Origin: Alitta virens
Taxonomy: Eukaryota; Annelida; Polychaeta; Phyllodocida; Nereididae
NCBI GenBank assembly: GCA_932294295.1
Contig: OW028585.1
Span: 21,738,912-21,802,911 of the forward strand
Direction of reading: 5' to 3'
Length of the DNA: 64,000 bases
Under the pieces are notes generated by a model. The model saw only the letters and a program-made list of their open reading frames with translations. It ran no database searches and was not told where the DNA came from. The translations under genes and the position numbers were made by a program. Position 1 is the first letter of the stretch; every line of letters begins with the position of its first letter. This document shows, piece by piece, positions 14,462-29,292 of the stretch.

Positions 14462-17400
14462 AGTTTGAATGAAAATTGAGTTTGACAATTCTGAAATGTT
14501 CGATCATTGAATTTGACAATTCTGAGATGATCGATCATTGAGTCTGACTATTCTGAGTTGATCAAACATTCTGTTTGACCAATCTGAGTTAATCAAACAT
14601 TGAGTCCAACCATTTTGGTTTGAATGAAAATTGACTTTGACAATTCTGAAATGTTCGATCATTGAGTTTGACTATTCTGATTTGATCAAACATTCAGTAT
14701 GACCATTCTGAATTAATCAAACATTGAGTCCAACCATTTTGGTTTGAATGAAAATTGAGTTTGACAATTCTGAAATGTTCGATCATTGAGTGTGACAATT
14801 CTGAAATGTTCGATCACTGACTTTGACTATTCTGATTTGATCAAACATTCAGTATGACCATTCTGAATTAATCAAACATTGAGTCCAACCATTTTGGTTT
14901 GAATGAAAATTGAGTTTGACAATTCTGAAATGTTCGATCATTGACTTTGACTATTCTGATTTGATCAAACATTCAGTATGACCATTCTGAATTAATCAAA
15001 CATTGAGTCCAACCATTTTGGTTTGAATGAAAATTGACTTTGACAATTCTGAAATGTTCGATCATTGAGTCTGACTATTCTGAGTTGATCAAACATTCAG
15101 TATGACCATTCTGAGTTAATCAAACATTGAGTCCAACCATTTTGGTTTGAATGAAAATTGAGTTTGACAATTCTGAAATGTTCGATCATTGAGTTTGACT
15201 ATTCTGATTTGATCAAACATTCAGTATGACCATTCTGAATTAATCAAACATTGAGTCCAACCATTTTAGTTTGAATGAAAATTGAGTTTGACAATTCTGA
15301 AATGTTCGATCATTGAGTTTGACAATTCTGAGATGATCGATCATTGAGTCTGACTATTCTGATTTTATCAAACATTCAGTATGACCATTCTGAGCTAATC
15401 AAACATTGAGTCCAACCATTTTGATTTGAATGTACACTGACTTTGACAATTCTGAAATGATCGATTATTGAGTTTGACAATTCTGAGATGATCGATCATT
15501 GAGTTTGACTATTCTGAGTTCATCAAACATTCAGTATGACCATTCTGAGTTATTCAAACATTGAGTCCAACCATTTTGGTTTGAATGAAAATTGAGTTGG
15601 ACAATTCTGAAATGTTCGATCATTGAGTTTGACAATTCTGATTTGATCAAACATTCTGTATGACCATTCTGAATTAATCAAACATTGAGTCCAACCATTT
15701 TGGTTTGAATGAAAATTGAGTTTGACAATTCTGAAATGTTCGATCATTGAGTTTGACAATTCTGAGATGATCGATCATTGAGTCTGACTATTCTGAGTTG
15801 ATCAAACATTCTGTTTGACCAATCTGAGTTAATCAAACATTGAGTCCAACCATTTTGGTTTGAATGAAAATTGAGTTTGACAATTCTGAAATGTTTGATC
15901 ATTGAGTTTGACAATTCTGATTTGATCAAACATTCTGTATGACCATTCTGAATTAATCAAACATTGAGTCCAACCATTTTGGTTTGAATGAAAATTGAGT
16001 TTGACAATTCTGAAATGTTAAATCATTGAGTTTGACTATTCTGAGTTGATCAAACATTCAGTATAACCATTCTGAGTTGATCAAACATTCTGTATGACCA
16101 TTCTGAGTTAATCAAACATTGAGTCCCACCATTTTGGTTTGAATGAAAATTGACTTTGACAATTCTGAAATGTTCGATCATTGAGTTTGACTATTCTGAG
16201 TTGATCAAACATTCAGTATGACCATTCTGAATTAATCAAACATTGAGTCCAACCATTTTGGTTTGAATAAAAATTGAGTTTGACAATTCTGAAATGTTCG
16301 ATCATTGAGTGTGACAATTCTGAAATGTTCGATCATTGACTTTGACTATTCTGATTTGATCAAACATTCAGTATGAACATTCTGAATTAATCAAACATTG
16401 AGTCCAACCATTTTGGTTTGAATGAAAATTGAGTTTGACAATTCTGAAATGTTTGATCATTGACTTTGACTATTCTGATTTGATCAAACATTCAGTATGA
16501 CCATTCTGAATTAATCAAACATTGAGTCCAACCATTTTAGTTTGAATGAAAATTGAGTTTGACAATTCTGAAATGTTCGATCATTGAATTTGACAATTCT
16601 GAGATGATCGATCATTGAGTCTGACTATTCTGAGTTGATCAAACATTCTGTTTGACCAATCTGAGTTAATCAAACATTGAGTCCAACCATTTTGGTTTGA
16701 ATGAAAATTGAGTTTGACAATTCTGAAATGTTCGATCATTGAGTTTGACTATTCTGATTTGGTCAAACATTTAGTATGACCATTCTGAGCTAATCAAACA
16801 TTGAGTCCAACCATTTTGATTTGAATGTACACTGACTTTGACAATTCTGAAATGATCGATTATTGAGTTTGACAATTCTGAGATGATCGATCATTGAGTT
16901 TGACTATTCTGAGTTCATCAAACATTCAGTATGACCATTCTGAGTTAATCAAACATTGAGTCCAACCATTTTGGTTTGAATGAAAATTGAGTTTGACAAT
17001 TCTGAAATGTTCGATCATTGAGTTTGACAATTCTGAGTTGATCAAACATTCTGTTTGACCAATCTGAGTTAATCAAACATTGAGTCCCACCATTTTGGTT
17101 TGAATGAAAATTGAGTTTGACAATTCTGAAATGTTCGATCATTGAGTTTGACAATTCTGAGATGATCGATCATTGAGTCTGACTATTCTGAGTTGATCAA
17201 ACATTCTGTTTGACCAATCTGAGTTAATCAAACATTGAGTCCCACCATTTGGGTTTGAATGAAAATTGACTTTGACCATTCTGAAATGTTCGATCATTCA
17301 GTCTGACTATTCTGAGTTGATCAAACATTCTGTATGACCAATCTGAGTTAATCAAACATTGAGTCCAACCATTTTAGTTTGAATGAAAATTGAGTTTGAC

Positions 17401-19121
17401 AATTCTGAAATGTTCGATCATTGAATTTGACAATTCTGAGATGATCGATCATTGAGTCTGACTATTCTGAGTTGATCAAACATTCTGTTTGACCAATCTG
17501 AGTTAATCAAACATTGATTCCAACCATTTTGGTTTGAATGAAAATTGACTTTGACAATTCTGAAATGTTCGATCATTGAGTTTGACTATTCTGATTTGAT
17601 CAAACATTCAGTATGACCATTCTGAATTAATCAAACATTGAGTCCAACCATTTTGGTTTGAATGAAAATTGAGTTTGACAATTCTGAAATGTTCGATCAT
17701 TGAGTGTGACAATTCTGAAATGTTCGATCATTGACTTTGACTATTCTGATTTGATCAAACATTCAGTATGACCATTCTGAATTAATCAAACATTGAGTCC
17801 AACCATTTTGGTTTGAATGAAAATTGACTTTGACAATTCTGAAATGTTCGATCATTGAGTCTGACTATTCTGAGTTGATCAAACATTCAGTATGACCATT
17901 CTGAGTTAATCAAACATTGAGTCCAACCATTTTGGTTTGAATGAAAATTGAGTTTGACAATTCTGAAATGTTCGATCATTGAGTTTGACTATTCTGATTT
18001 GATCAAACATTCAGTATGACCATTCTGAATTAATCAAACATTGAGTCCAACCATTTTAGTTTGAATGAAAATTGAGTTTGACAATTCTGAAATGTTCGAT
18101 CATTGAGTTTGACAATTCTGAGATGATCGATCATTGAGTCTGACTATTCTGATTTTATCAAACATTCAGTATGACCATTCTGAGCTAATCAAACATTGAG
18201 TCCAACCATTTTGATTTGAATGTACACTGACTTTGACAATTCTGAAATGATCGATTATTGAGTTTGACAATTCTGAGATGATCGATCATTGAGTTTGACT
18301 ATTCTGAGTTCATCAAACATTCAGTATGACCATTCTGAGTTATTCAAACATTGAGTCCAACCATTTTGGTTTGAATGAAAATTGAGTTGGACAATTCTGA
18401 AATGTTCGATCATTGAGTTTGACAATTCTGATTTGATCAAACATTCTGTATGACCATTCTGAATTAATCAAACATTGAGTCCAACCATTTTGGTTTGAAT
18501 GAAAATTGAGTTTGACAATTCTGAAATGTTCGATCATTGAGTTTGACAATTCTGAGATGATCGATCATTGAGTCTGACTATTCTGAGTTGATCAAACATT
18601 CTGTTTGACCAATCTGAGTTAATCAAACATTGAGTCCAACCATTTTGGTTTGAATGAAAATTGAGTTTGACAATTCTGAAATGTTTGATCATTGAGTTTG
18701 ACAATTCTGATTTGATCAAACATTCTGTATGACCATTCTGAATTAATCAAACATTGAGTCCAACCATTTTGGTTTGAATGAAAATTGAGTTTGACAATTC
18801 TGAAATGTTAAATCATTGAGTTTGACTATTCTGAGTTGATCAAACATTCAGTATAACCATTCTGAGTTGATCAAACATTCTGTATGACCATTCTGAGTTA
18901 ATCAAACATTGAGTCCCACCATTTTGGTTTGAATGAAAATTGACTTTGACAATTCTGAAATGTTCGATCATTGAGTTTGACTATTCTGAGTTGATCAAAC
19001 ATTCAGTATGACCATTCTGAATTAATCAAACATTGAGTCCAACCATTTTGGTTTGAATAAAAATTGAGTTTGACAATTCTGAAATGTTCGATCATTGAGT
19101 GTGACAATTCTGAAATGTTCG
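13250..19121 (+). repeat. Tandem pair of about 2.8-2.9 kb blocks
   Basis: A block beginning near 13,250 repeats from near 16,330. Marker offsets are 2,914 bp (94 monomers) in its first part, for example 14,031 to 16,945. They are 2,790 bp (90 monomers) in its second part, for example 15,550 to 18,340. The difference is exactly one 124-bp tetramer, present near 14,800-15,000 and missing from the second copy. Outer limits are approximate. Confidence 0.82.
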
Positions 19122-20744
19122 ACCATTGACTTTGACTATTCTGATTTGATCAAACATTCAGTATGACCATTCTGAATTAATCAAACATTGAGTCCAACCA
19201 TTTTGGTTTGAATGAAAATTGAGTTTGACAATTCTGAAATGTTCGATCATTGAGTTTGACAATTCTGAGATGATCGATCATTGAGTCTGACTATTCTGAG
19301 TTCATCAAACATTCAGTATGACCATTCTGAGTTTATCAAACATTGAGTCCAACCATTTTGGTTTGAATAAAAATTGAGTTTGACAATTCTGAAATGTTCG
19401 ATCATTGACTTTGACTATTCTGAGATGATCGATCATTGAGTTTGACTATTCTGAGTTGATCAAACATTCAGTATGACCATTCTGAATTAATCAAACATTG
19501 AGTCCAACCATTTTGGTTTGAATAAAAATTGAGTTTGACAATTCTGAAATGTTCGATCATTGAGTGTGACAATTCTGAAATGTTCGACCATTGACTTTGA
19601 CTATTCTGATTTGATCAAACATTCAGTATGACCATTCTGAATTAATCAAACATTGAGTCCAACCATTTTGGTTTGAATGAAAATTGAGTTTGACAATTCT
19701 GAAATGTTCGATCATTGAGTTTGACAATTCTGAGATGATCGATCATTGAGTCTGACTATTCTGATTTCATCAAACATTCAGTATGACCATTCTGAGTTTA
19801 TCAAACATTGAGTCCAACCATTTTGGTTTGAATAAAAATTGAGTTTGACAATTCTGAAATGTTCGATCATTGAGTTTGACTATTCTGAGATGATCGATCA
19901 TTGAGTCTGACTATTCTGAGTTGATCAAACATTCTGTATGACCACTCTGAGTTAATAAAACATTGAGTCCAACCATTTTGGTTTGAATGAAAATTGAGTT
20001 TGACAATTCTGAAATGTTCGATCATTGAGTTTGACAATTCTGAGTTGATCAAACATTCTGTTTGACCAATCTGAGTTAATCAAACATTGAGTCCCACCAT
20101 TTTGGTTTGAATGAAAATTGACTTTGACAATTCTGAAATGTTCGATCATTGAGTTTGACAATTCTGAGATGATCGATCATTGAGTCTGACTATTCTGAGT
20201 TGATCAAACATTCTGTTTGACCAATCTCAGTTAATCAAACATTGAGTCCAACCATTTTGGTTTGAATGAAAATTGAGTTTGACAATTCTGAAATGTTCGA
20301 TCATTGACTTTGACTATTCTGATTTGATCAAACATTCAGTATGACCATTCTGAATTAATCAAACATTGAGTCCAACCATTTTGGTTTGAATGAAAATTGA
20401 GTTTGACAATTCTGAAATGTTTGATCATTGAGTTTGACAATTCTGAGATGATCGATCATTGAGTCTGACTATTCTGAGTTGATCAAACATTCTGTTTGAC
20501 CAATCTGAGTTAATCAAACATTGAGTCCCACCATTTTGGTTTGAATGAAAATTGAGTTTGACAATTCTGAAATGTTCGATCATTGAGTTTGACAATTCTG
20601 AGATGATCGATCATTGAGTCTGACTATTCTGAGTTGATCAAACATTCTGTTTGACCAATTTCAGTTAATCAAACATTGAGTCCAACCATTTTGGTTTGAA
20701 TGAAAATTGAGTTTGACAATTCTGAAATGTTCGATCATTGACTT

Positions 20745-21116
20745 TGACCACTCTGATTTGATCAAACATTCAGTATGACCATTCTGAATTAATCAAACAT
20801 TGAGTCCAACCATTTTGGTTTGAATGAAAATTGAGTTTGACAATTCTGAAATGTTCGATCATTGACTTTGACCACTCTGATTTGATCAAACATTCAGTAT
20901 GACCATTCTGAATTAATCAAACATTGAGTCCAACCATTTTGGTTTGAATGAAAATTGAGTTTGACAATTCTGAAATGTTCGATCATTGACTTTGACCACT
21001 CTGATTTGATCAAACATTCAGTATGACCATTCTGAATTAATCAAACATTGAGTCCAACCATTTTGGTTTGAATGAAAATTGAGTTTGACAATTCTGAAAT
21101 GTTTGATCATTGAGTT
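20745..21116 (+). repeat. Three perfect-looking 124-bp tetramers in a row
   Basis: The four-monomer unit starting TGACCACTCTGATTTG occurs at 20,745, 20,869 and 20,993 with no difference that I can see. In the matching block at about 5,915-6,038 it occurs once. After this point the offset between the two blocks grows from 14,830 to 15,078, that is by 2 x 124 bp, which dates the expansion after the block duplication. Confidence 0.92.
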
Positions 21117-22409
21117 TGACAATTCTGAGATGATCGATCATTGAGTCTGACTATTCTGAGTTGATCAAACATTCTGTTTGACCAATCGGAGTTAATCAAA
21201 CATTGAGTCCCACCATTTTGGTTTGAATGAAAATTGACTTTGACAATTCTGAAATGTTCGATCATTGAGTCTGACTATTCTGAGTTGATCAATCATTCTG
21301 TATGACCAATCTGAGTTTATCAAACATTTTAGACCAACCATTTTGGTTTGAATGAAAATTGAGTTTGACAATTCTGAAATGTTCGATCAGTGAGTGTGAC
21401 AATTCTGAAATGTTCGATCATTGACTTTGACTATTCTGATTTGATCAAACATTCAGTATGACCATTCTGAATTAATCAAACATTGAGTCCAACCATTTTG
21501 GTTTGAATGAAAATTGAGTTTGACAATTCTGAAATGTTCGATCATTGACTTTGACTATTCTGATTTGATCAAACATTTAGTATGACCATTCTGAATTAAT
21601 CAAACATTGAGTCCAACCATTTTGGTTTGAATGAAAATTGAGTTTGACAATTCTGAAATGTTCGATCATTGAGTTTGACAATTCTGAGATGATCGATCAT
21701 TGAGTCTGACTATTCTGAGTTCATCAAACATTCAGTATGACCATTCTGAGTTTATCAAACATTGAGTCCAACCATTTTGGTTTGAATAAAAATTGAGTTT
21801 GACAATTCTGAAATGTTCGATCATTGAGTGTGACAATTCTGAAATGTTCGATCATTGACTTTGACTATTCTGATTTGATCAGACATTCAGTATGACCATT
21901 CTGAATTAATCAAACATTGAGTCCAACCATTTTGGTTTGAATGAAAATTGAGTTTGACAATTCTGAAATGTTCGATCATTGACTTTGACTATTCTGAAAT
22001 GTTCGACCATTGACTTTGACTATTCTGATTTGATCAAACATTCAGAATGACCATTCTGAATTAATCAAACATTGAGTCCAACCATTTTGGTTTGAATGAA
22101 AATTGAGTTTGACAATTCTGAAATGTTCGATCATTGAGTTTGACAATTCTGAGATGATCGATCATTGAGTCTGACTATTCTGAGTTCATCAAACATTCAG
22201 TATGACCATTCTGAGTTTATCAAACATTGAGTCCAGCCATTTTAGTTTGAATAAAAATTGAGTTTGACAATTCTGAAATGTTCGATCATTGAGTTTGACT
22301 ATTCTGAGATGATCGATCATTGAGTTTGACTATTCTGAGTTGATCAAACATTCAGTATGACCATTCTGAGTTAATCAAACATTGAGTCCAACCATAATTC
22401 TGAAATGTT

Positions 22410-25400
22410 CGATCATTGAGTTTGACTATTCTGAGATGATCGATCATTGAGTCTGACTATTCTGAGTTCATCAAACATTCAGTATGACCATTCTGAGTTT
22501 ATCAAACATTGAGTCCAGCCATTTTAGTTTGAATAAAAATTGAGTTTGACAATTCTGAAATGTTCGATCATTGAGTTTGACTATTCTGAGATGATCGATC
22601 ATTGAGTTTGACTATTCTGAGTTGATCAAACATTCAGTATGACCATTCTGAGTTAATCAAACATTGAGTCCAACCATAATTCTGAAATGTTCGATCATTG
22701 AGTTTGACTATTCTGATTTGATCAAACATTCTGTTTGACCAATCTGAGTTAATCAAACATTGAGTCCCACCATTTTGATTTGAATGTACACTGACTTTGA
22801 CAATTCTGAAATGATCGATTATTGAGTTTGACAATTCTGAGATGATCGATCATTGAGTTTGACTATTCTGAGTTCATCAAACATTCAGTATGACCATTCT
22901 GAGTTAATCAAACATTGAGTCCAACCATTTTGGTTTGAATGAAAATTGAGTTTGACAATTCTGAAATGTTCGATCATTGAGTTTGACAATTCTGAGTTGA
23001 TCAAACATTCTGTTTGACCAATCTGAGTTAATCAAACATTGAGTCCCACCATTTTAGTTTGAATGAAAATTGAGTTTGACAATTCTGAAATGTTCGATCA
23101 TTGAGTTTGACAATTCTGAGATGATCGATCATTGAGTCTGACTATTCTGAGTTGATCAAACATTCTGTTTGACCAATCTGAGTTAATCAAACATTGAGTC
23201 CCACCATTTGGGTTTGAATGAAAATTGACTTTGACCATTCTGAAATGTTCGATCATTCAGTCTGACTATTCTGAGTTGATCAAACATTCTGTATGACCAA
23301 TCTGAGTTAATCAAACATTGAGTCCAACCATTTTGGTTTGAATGAAAATTGAGTTTGACAATTCTGAAATGTTCGATCATTGAGTGTGACAATTCTGAAA
23401 TGTTCGCTCATTGACTTTGACTATTCTGATTTGATCAAACATTCAGTATGAACATTCTGAATTAATCAAACATTGAGTCCAACCATTTTGGTTTGAATGA
23501 AAATTGAGTTTGACAATTCTGAAATGTTTGATCATTGACTTTGACTATTCTGATTTGATCAAACATTCAGTATGACCATTCTGAATTAATCAAACATTGA
23601 GTCCAACCATTTTAGTTTGAATGAAAATTGAGTTTGACAATTCTGAAATGTTCGATCATTGAATTTGACAATTCTGAGATGATCGATCATTGAGTCTGAC
23701 TATTCTGAGTTGATCAAACATTCTGTTTGACCAATCTGAGTTAATCAAACATTGAGTCCAACCATTTTGGTTTGAATGAAAATTGAGTTTGACAATTCTG
23801 AAATGTTCGATCATTGAGTTTGACAATTCTGAGATGATCGATCATTGAGTCTGACTATTCTGAGTTGATCAAACATTCTGTTTGACCAATCTGAGTTAAT
23901 CAAACATTGAGTCCCACCATTTGGGTTTGAATGAAAATTGACTTTGACCATTCTGAAATGTTCGATCATTCAGTCTGACTATTCTGAGTTGATCAAACAT
24001 TCTGTATGACCAATCTGAGTTAATCAAACATTGAGTCCAACCATTTTGGTTTGAATGAAAATTGAGTTTGACAATTCTGAAATGTTCGATCATTGAGTGT
24101 GACAATTCTGAAATGTTCGATCATTGACTTTGACTATTCTGATTTGATCAAACATTCAGTATGAACATTCTGAATTAATCAAACATTGAGTCCAACCATT
24201 TTGGTTTGAATGAAAATTGAGTTTGACAATTCTGAAATGTTTGATCATTGACTTTGACTATTCTGATTTGATCAAACATTCAGTATGACCATTCTGAATT
24301 AATCAAACATTGAGTCCAACCATTTTAGTTTGAATGAAAATTGAGTTTGACAATTCTGAAATGTTCGATCATTGAATTTGACAATTCTGAGATGATCGAT
24401 CATTGAGTCTGACTATTCTGAGTTGATCAAACATTCTGTTTGACCAATCTGAGTTAATCAAACATTGAGTCCCACCATTTGGGTTTGAATGAAAATTGAC
24501 TTTGACCATTCTGAAATGTTCGATCATTCAGTCTGACTATTCTGAGTTGATCAAACATTCTGTATGACCAATCTGAGTTAATCAAACATTGAGTCCAACC
24601 ATTTTGGTTTGAATGAAAATTGAGTTTGACAATTCTGAAATGTTCGATCATTGAGTGTGACAATTCTGAAATGTTCGATCATTGACTTTGACTATTCTGA
24701 TTTGATCAAACATTCAGTATGAACATTCTGAATTAATCAAACATTGAGTCCAACCATTTTGGTTTGAATGAAAATTGAGTTTGACAATTCTGAAATGTTT
24801 GATCATTGACTTTGACTATTCTGATTTGATCAAACATTCAGTATGACCATTCTGAATTAATCAAACATTGAGTCCAACCATTTTAGTTTGAATGAAAATT
24901 GAGTTTGACAATTCTGAAATGTTCGATCATTGAATTTGACAATTCTGAGATGATCGATCATTGAGTCTGACTATTCTGAGTTGATCAAACATTCTGTTTG
25001 ACCAATCTGAGTTAATCAAACATTGAGTCCAACCATTTTGGTTTGAATGAAAATTGAGTTTGACAATTCTGAAATGTTCGATCATTGAGTTTGACTATTC
25101 TGATTTGGTCAAACATTTAGTATGACCATTCTGAGCTAATCAAACATTGAGTCCAACCATTTTGATTTGAATGTACACTGACTTTGACAATTCTGAAATG
25201 ATCGATTATTGAGTTTGACAATTCTGAGATGATCGATCATTGAGTTTGACTATTCTGAGTTCATCAAACATTCAGTATGACCATTCTGAGTTAATCAAAC
25301 ATTGAGTCCAACCATTTTGGTTTGAATGAAAATTGAGTTTGACAATTCTGAAATGTTCGATCATTGAGTTTGACAATTCTGAGTTGATCAAACATTCTGT

Positions 25401-25721
25401 TTGACCAATCTGAGTTAATCAAACATTGAGTCCCACCATTTTGGTTTGAATGAAAATTGAGTTTGACAATTCTGAAATGTTCGATCATTGAGTTTGACAA
25501 TTCTGAGATGATCGATCATTGAGTCTGACTATTCTGAGTTGATCAAACATTCTGTTTGACCAATCTGAGTTAATCAAACATTGAGTCCCACCATTTGGGT
25601 TTGAATGAAAATTGACTTTGACCATTCTGAAATGTTCGATCATTCAGTCTGACTATTCTGAGTTGATCAAACATTCTGTATGACCAATCTGAGTTAATCA
25701 AACATTGAGTCCAACCATTTT
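22410..25721 (+). repeat. Higher-order block C, copy 2
   Basis: Second copy of the block at about 11,150-14,461. The 28-bp-deletion monomer occurs twice nearby (22,391 and 22,673), 282 bp apart, a short local duplication not present in copy 1. Confidence 0.83.
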
Positions 25722-28700
25722 GGTTTGAATGAAAATTGAGTTTGACAATTCTGAAATGTTCGATCATTGAGTGTGACAATTCTGAAATGTTCGATCATTG
25801 ACTTTGACTATTCTGATTTGATCAAACATTCAGTATGAACATTCTGAATTAATCAAACATTGAGTCCAACCATTTTGGTTTGAATGAAAATTGAGTTTGA
25901 CAATTCTGAAATGTTTGATCATTGACTTTGACTATTCTGATTTGATCAAACATTCAGTATTACCATTCTGAATTAATCAAACATTGAGTCCAACCATTTT
26001 AGTTTGAATGAAAATTGAGTTTGACAATTCTGAAATGTTCGATCATTGAATTTGACAATTCTGAGATGATCGATCATTGAGTCTGACTATTCTGAGTTGA
26101 TCAAACATTCTGTTTGACCAATCTGAGTTAATCAAACATTGAGTCCAACCATTTTGGTTTGAATGAAAATTGAGTTTGACAATTCTGAAATGTTCGATCA
26201 TTGAGTTTGACTATTCTGATTTGGTCAAACATTTAGTATGACCATTCTGAGCTAATCAAACATTGAGTCCAACCATTTTGATTTGAATGTACACTGACTT
26301 TGACAATTCTGAAATGATCGATTATTGAGTTTGACAATTCTGAGATGATCGATCATTGAGTTTGACTATTCTGAGTTCATCAAACATTCAGTATGACCAT
26401 TCTGAGTTAATCAAACATTGAGTCCAACCATTTTGGTTTGAATGAAAATTGAGTTTGACAATTCTGAAATGTTCGATCATTGAGTTTGACAATTCTGAGT
26501 TGATCAAACATTCTGTTTGACCAATCTGAGTTAATCAAACATTGAGTCCCACCATTTTGGTTTGAATGAAAATTGAGTTTGACAATTCTGAAATGTTTGA
26601 TCATTGAGTTTGACAATTCTGAGATGATCGATCATTGAGTCTGACTATTCTGAGTCGATCAAACATTCTGTTTGACCAATCTGAGTTAATCAAACATTGA
26701 GTCCCACCATTTGGGTTTGAATGAAAATTGACTTTGACAATTCTGAAATGTTCGATCATTGAGTGTGACAATTCTGAAATGTTCGATCATTGACTTTGAC
26801 TATTCTGATTTGATCAAACATTCAGTATGAACATTCTGAATTAATCAAACATTGAGTCCAACCATTTTGGTTTGAATGAAAATTGAGTTTGACAATTCTG
26901 AAATGTTTGATCATTGACTTTGACTATTCTGATTTGATCAAACATTCAGTATGACCATTCTGAATTAATCAAACATTGAGTCCAACCATTTTGGTTTGAA
27001 TGAAAATTGAGTTTGACAATTCTGAAATGTTCGATCATTGAGTGTGACAATTCTGAAATGTTCGATCATTGACTTTGACTATTCTGATTTGATCAAACAT
27101 TCAGTATGACCATTCTGAATTAATCAAACATTGAGTCCAACCATTTTGGTTTGAATGAAAATTGAGTTTGACAATTCTGAAATGTTCGATCATTGACTTT
27201 GACTATTCTGATCTGATCAAACATTCAGTATGACCATTCTGAATTAATCAAACATTGAGTCCAACCATTTTGGTTTGAATGAAAATTGACTTTGACAATT
27301 CTGAAATGTTCGATCATTGAGTCTGACTATTCTGAGTTGATCAAACATTCAGTATGACCATTCTGAGTTAATCAAACATTGAGTCCAACCATTTTGGTTT
27401 GAATGAAAATTGAGTTTGACAATTCTGAAATGTTCGATCATTGAGTTTGACTATTCTGATTTGATCAAACATTCAGTATGACCATTCTGAATTAATCAAA
27501 CATTGAGTCCAACCATTTTAGTTTGAATGAAAATTGAGTTTGACAATTCTGAAATGTTCGATCATTGAGTTTGACAATTCTGAGATGATCGATCATTGAG
27601 TCTGACTATTCTGATTTTATCAAACATTCAGTATGACCATTCTGAGCTAATCAAACATTGAGTCCAACCATTTTGATTTGAATGTACACTGACTTTGACA
27701 ATTCTGAAATGATCGATTATTGAGTTTGACAATTCTGAGATGATCGATCATTGAGTTTGACTATTCTGAGTTCATCAAACATTCAGTATGACCATTCTGA
27801 GTTATTCAAACATTGAGTCCAACCATTTTGGTTTGAATGAAAATTGAGTTTGACAATTCTGAAATGTTCGATCATTCAGTCTGACTATTCTGAGTTGATC
27901 AAACATTCTGTATGACCAATCTGAGTTAATCAAACATTGAGTCCAACCATTTTGGTTTGAATGAAAATTGAGTTTGACAATTCTGAAATGTTCGATCATT
28001 GAGTGTGACAATTCTGAAATGTTCGATCATTGACTTTGACTATTCTGATTTGATCAGACATTCAGTATGACCATTCTGAATTAATCAAACATTGAGTCCA
28101 ACCATTTTGGTTTGAATGAAAATTGAGTTTGACAATTCTGAAATGTTCGATCATTGAGTGTGACAATTCTGAAATGTTCGATCATTGACTTTGACTATTC
28201 TGATTTGATCAAACATTCAGTATGAACATTCTGAATTAATCAAACATTGAGTCCAACCATTTTGGTTTGAATGAAAATTGAGTTTGACAATTCTGAAATG
28301 TTTGATCATTGACTTTGACTATTCTGATTTGATCAAACATTCAGTATGACCATTCTGAATTAATCAAACATTGAGTCCAACCATTTTAGTTTGAATGAAA
28401 ATTGAGTTTGACAATTCTGAAATGTTCGATCATTGAATTTGACAATTCTGAGATGATCGATCATTGAGTCTGACTATTCTGAGTTGATCAAACATTCTGT
28501 TTGACCAATCTGAGTTAATCAAACATTGAGTCCAACCATTTTGGTTTGAATGAAAATTGAGTTTGACAATTCTGAAATGTTCGATCATTGAGTTTGACTA
28601 TTCTGATTTGGTCAAACATTTAGTATGACCATTCTGAGCTAATCAAACATTGAGTCCAACCATTTTGATTTGAATGTACACTGACTTTGACAATTCTGAA

Positions 28701-29292
28701 ATGATCGATTATTGAGTTTGACAATTCTGAGATGATCGATCATTGAGTTTGACTATTCTGAGTTCATCAAACATTCAGTATGACCATTCTGAGTTAATCA
28801 AACATTGAGTCCAACCATTTTGGTTTGAATGAAAATTGAGTTTGACAATTCTGAAATGTTCGATCATTGAGTTTGACAATTCTGAGTTGATCAAACATTC
28901 TGTTTGACCAATCTGAGTTAATCAAACATTGAGTCCCACCATTTTGGTTTGAATGAAAATTGAGTTTGACAATTCTGAAATGTTCGATCATTGAGTTTGA
29001 CAATTCTGAGATGATCGATCATTGAGTCTGACTATTCTGAGTTGATCAAACATTCTGTTTGACCAATCTGAGTTAATCAAACATTGAGTCCCACCATTTG
29101 GGTTTGAATGAAAATTGACTTTGACAATTCTGAAATGTTCGATCATTGAGTGTGACAATTCTGAAATGTTCGATCATTGACTTTGACTATTCTGATTTGA
29201 TCAAACATTCAGTATGAACATTCTGAATTAATCAAACATTGAGTCCAACCATTTTGGTTTGAATGAAAATTGAGTTTGACAATTCTGAAATG

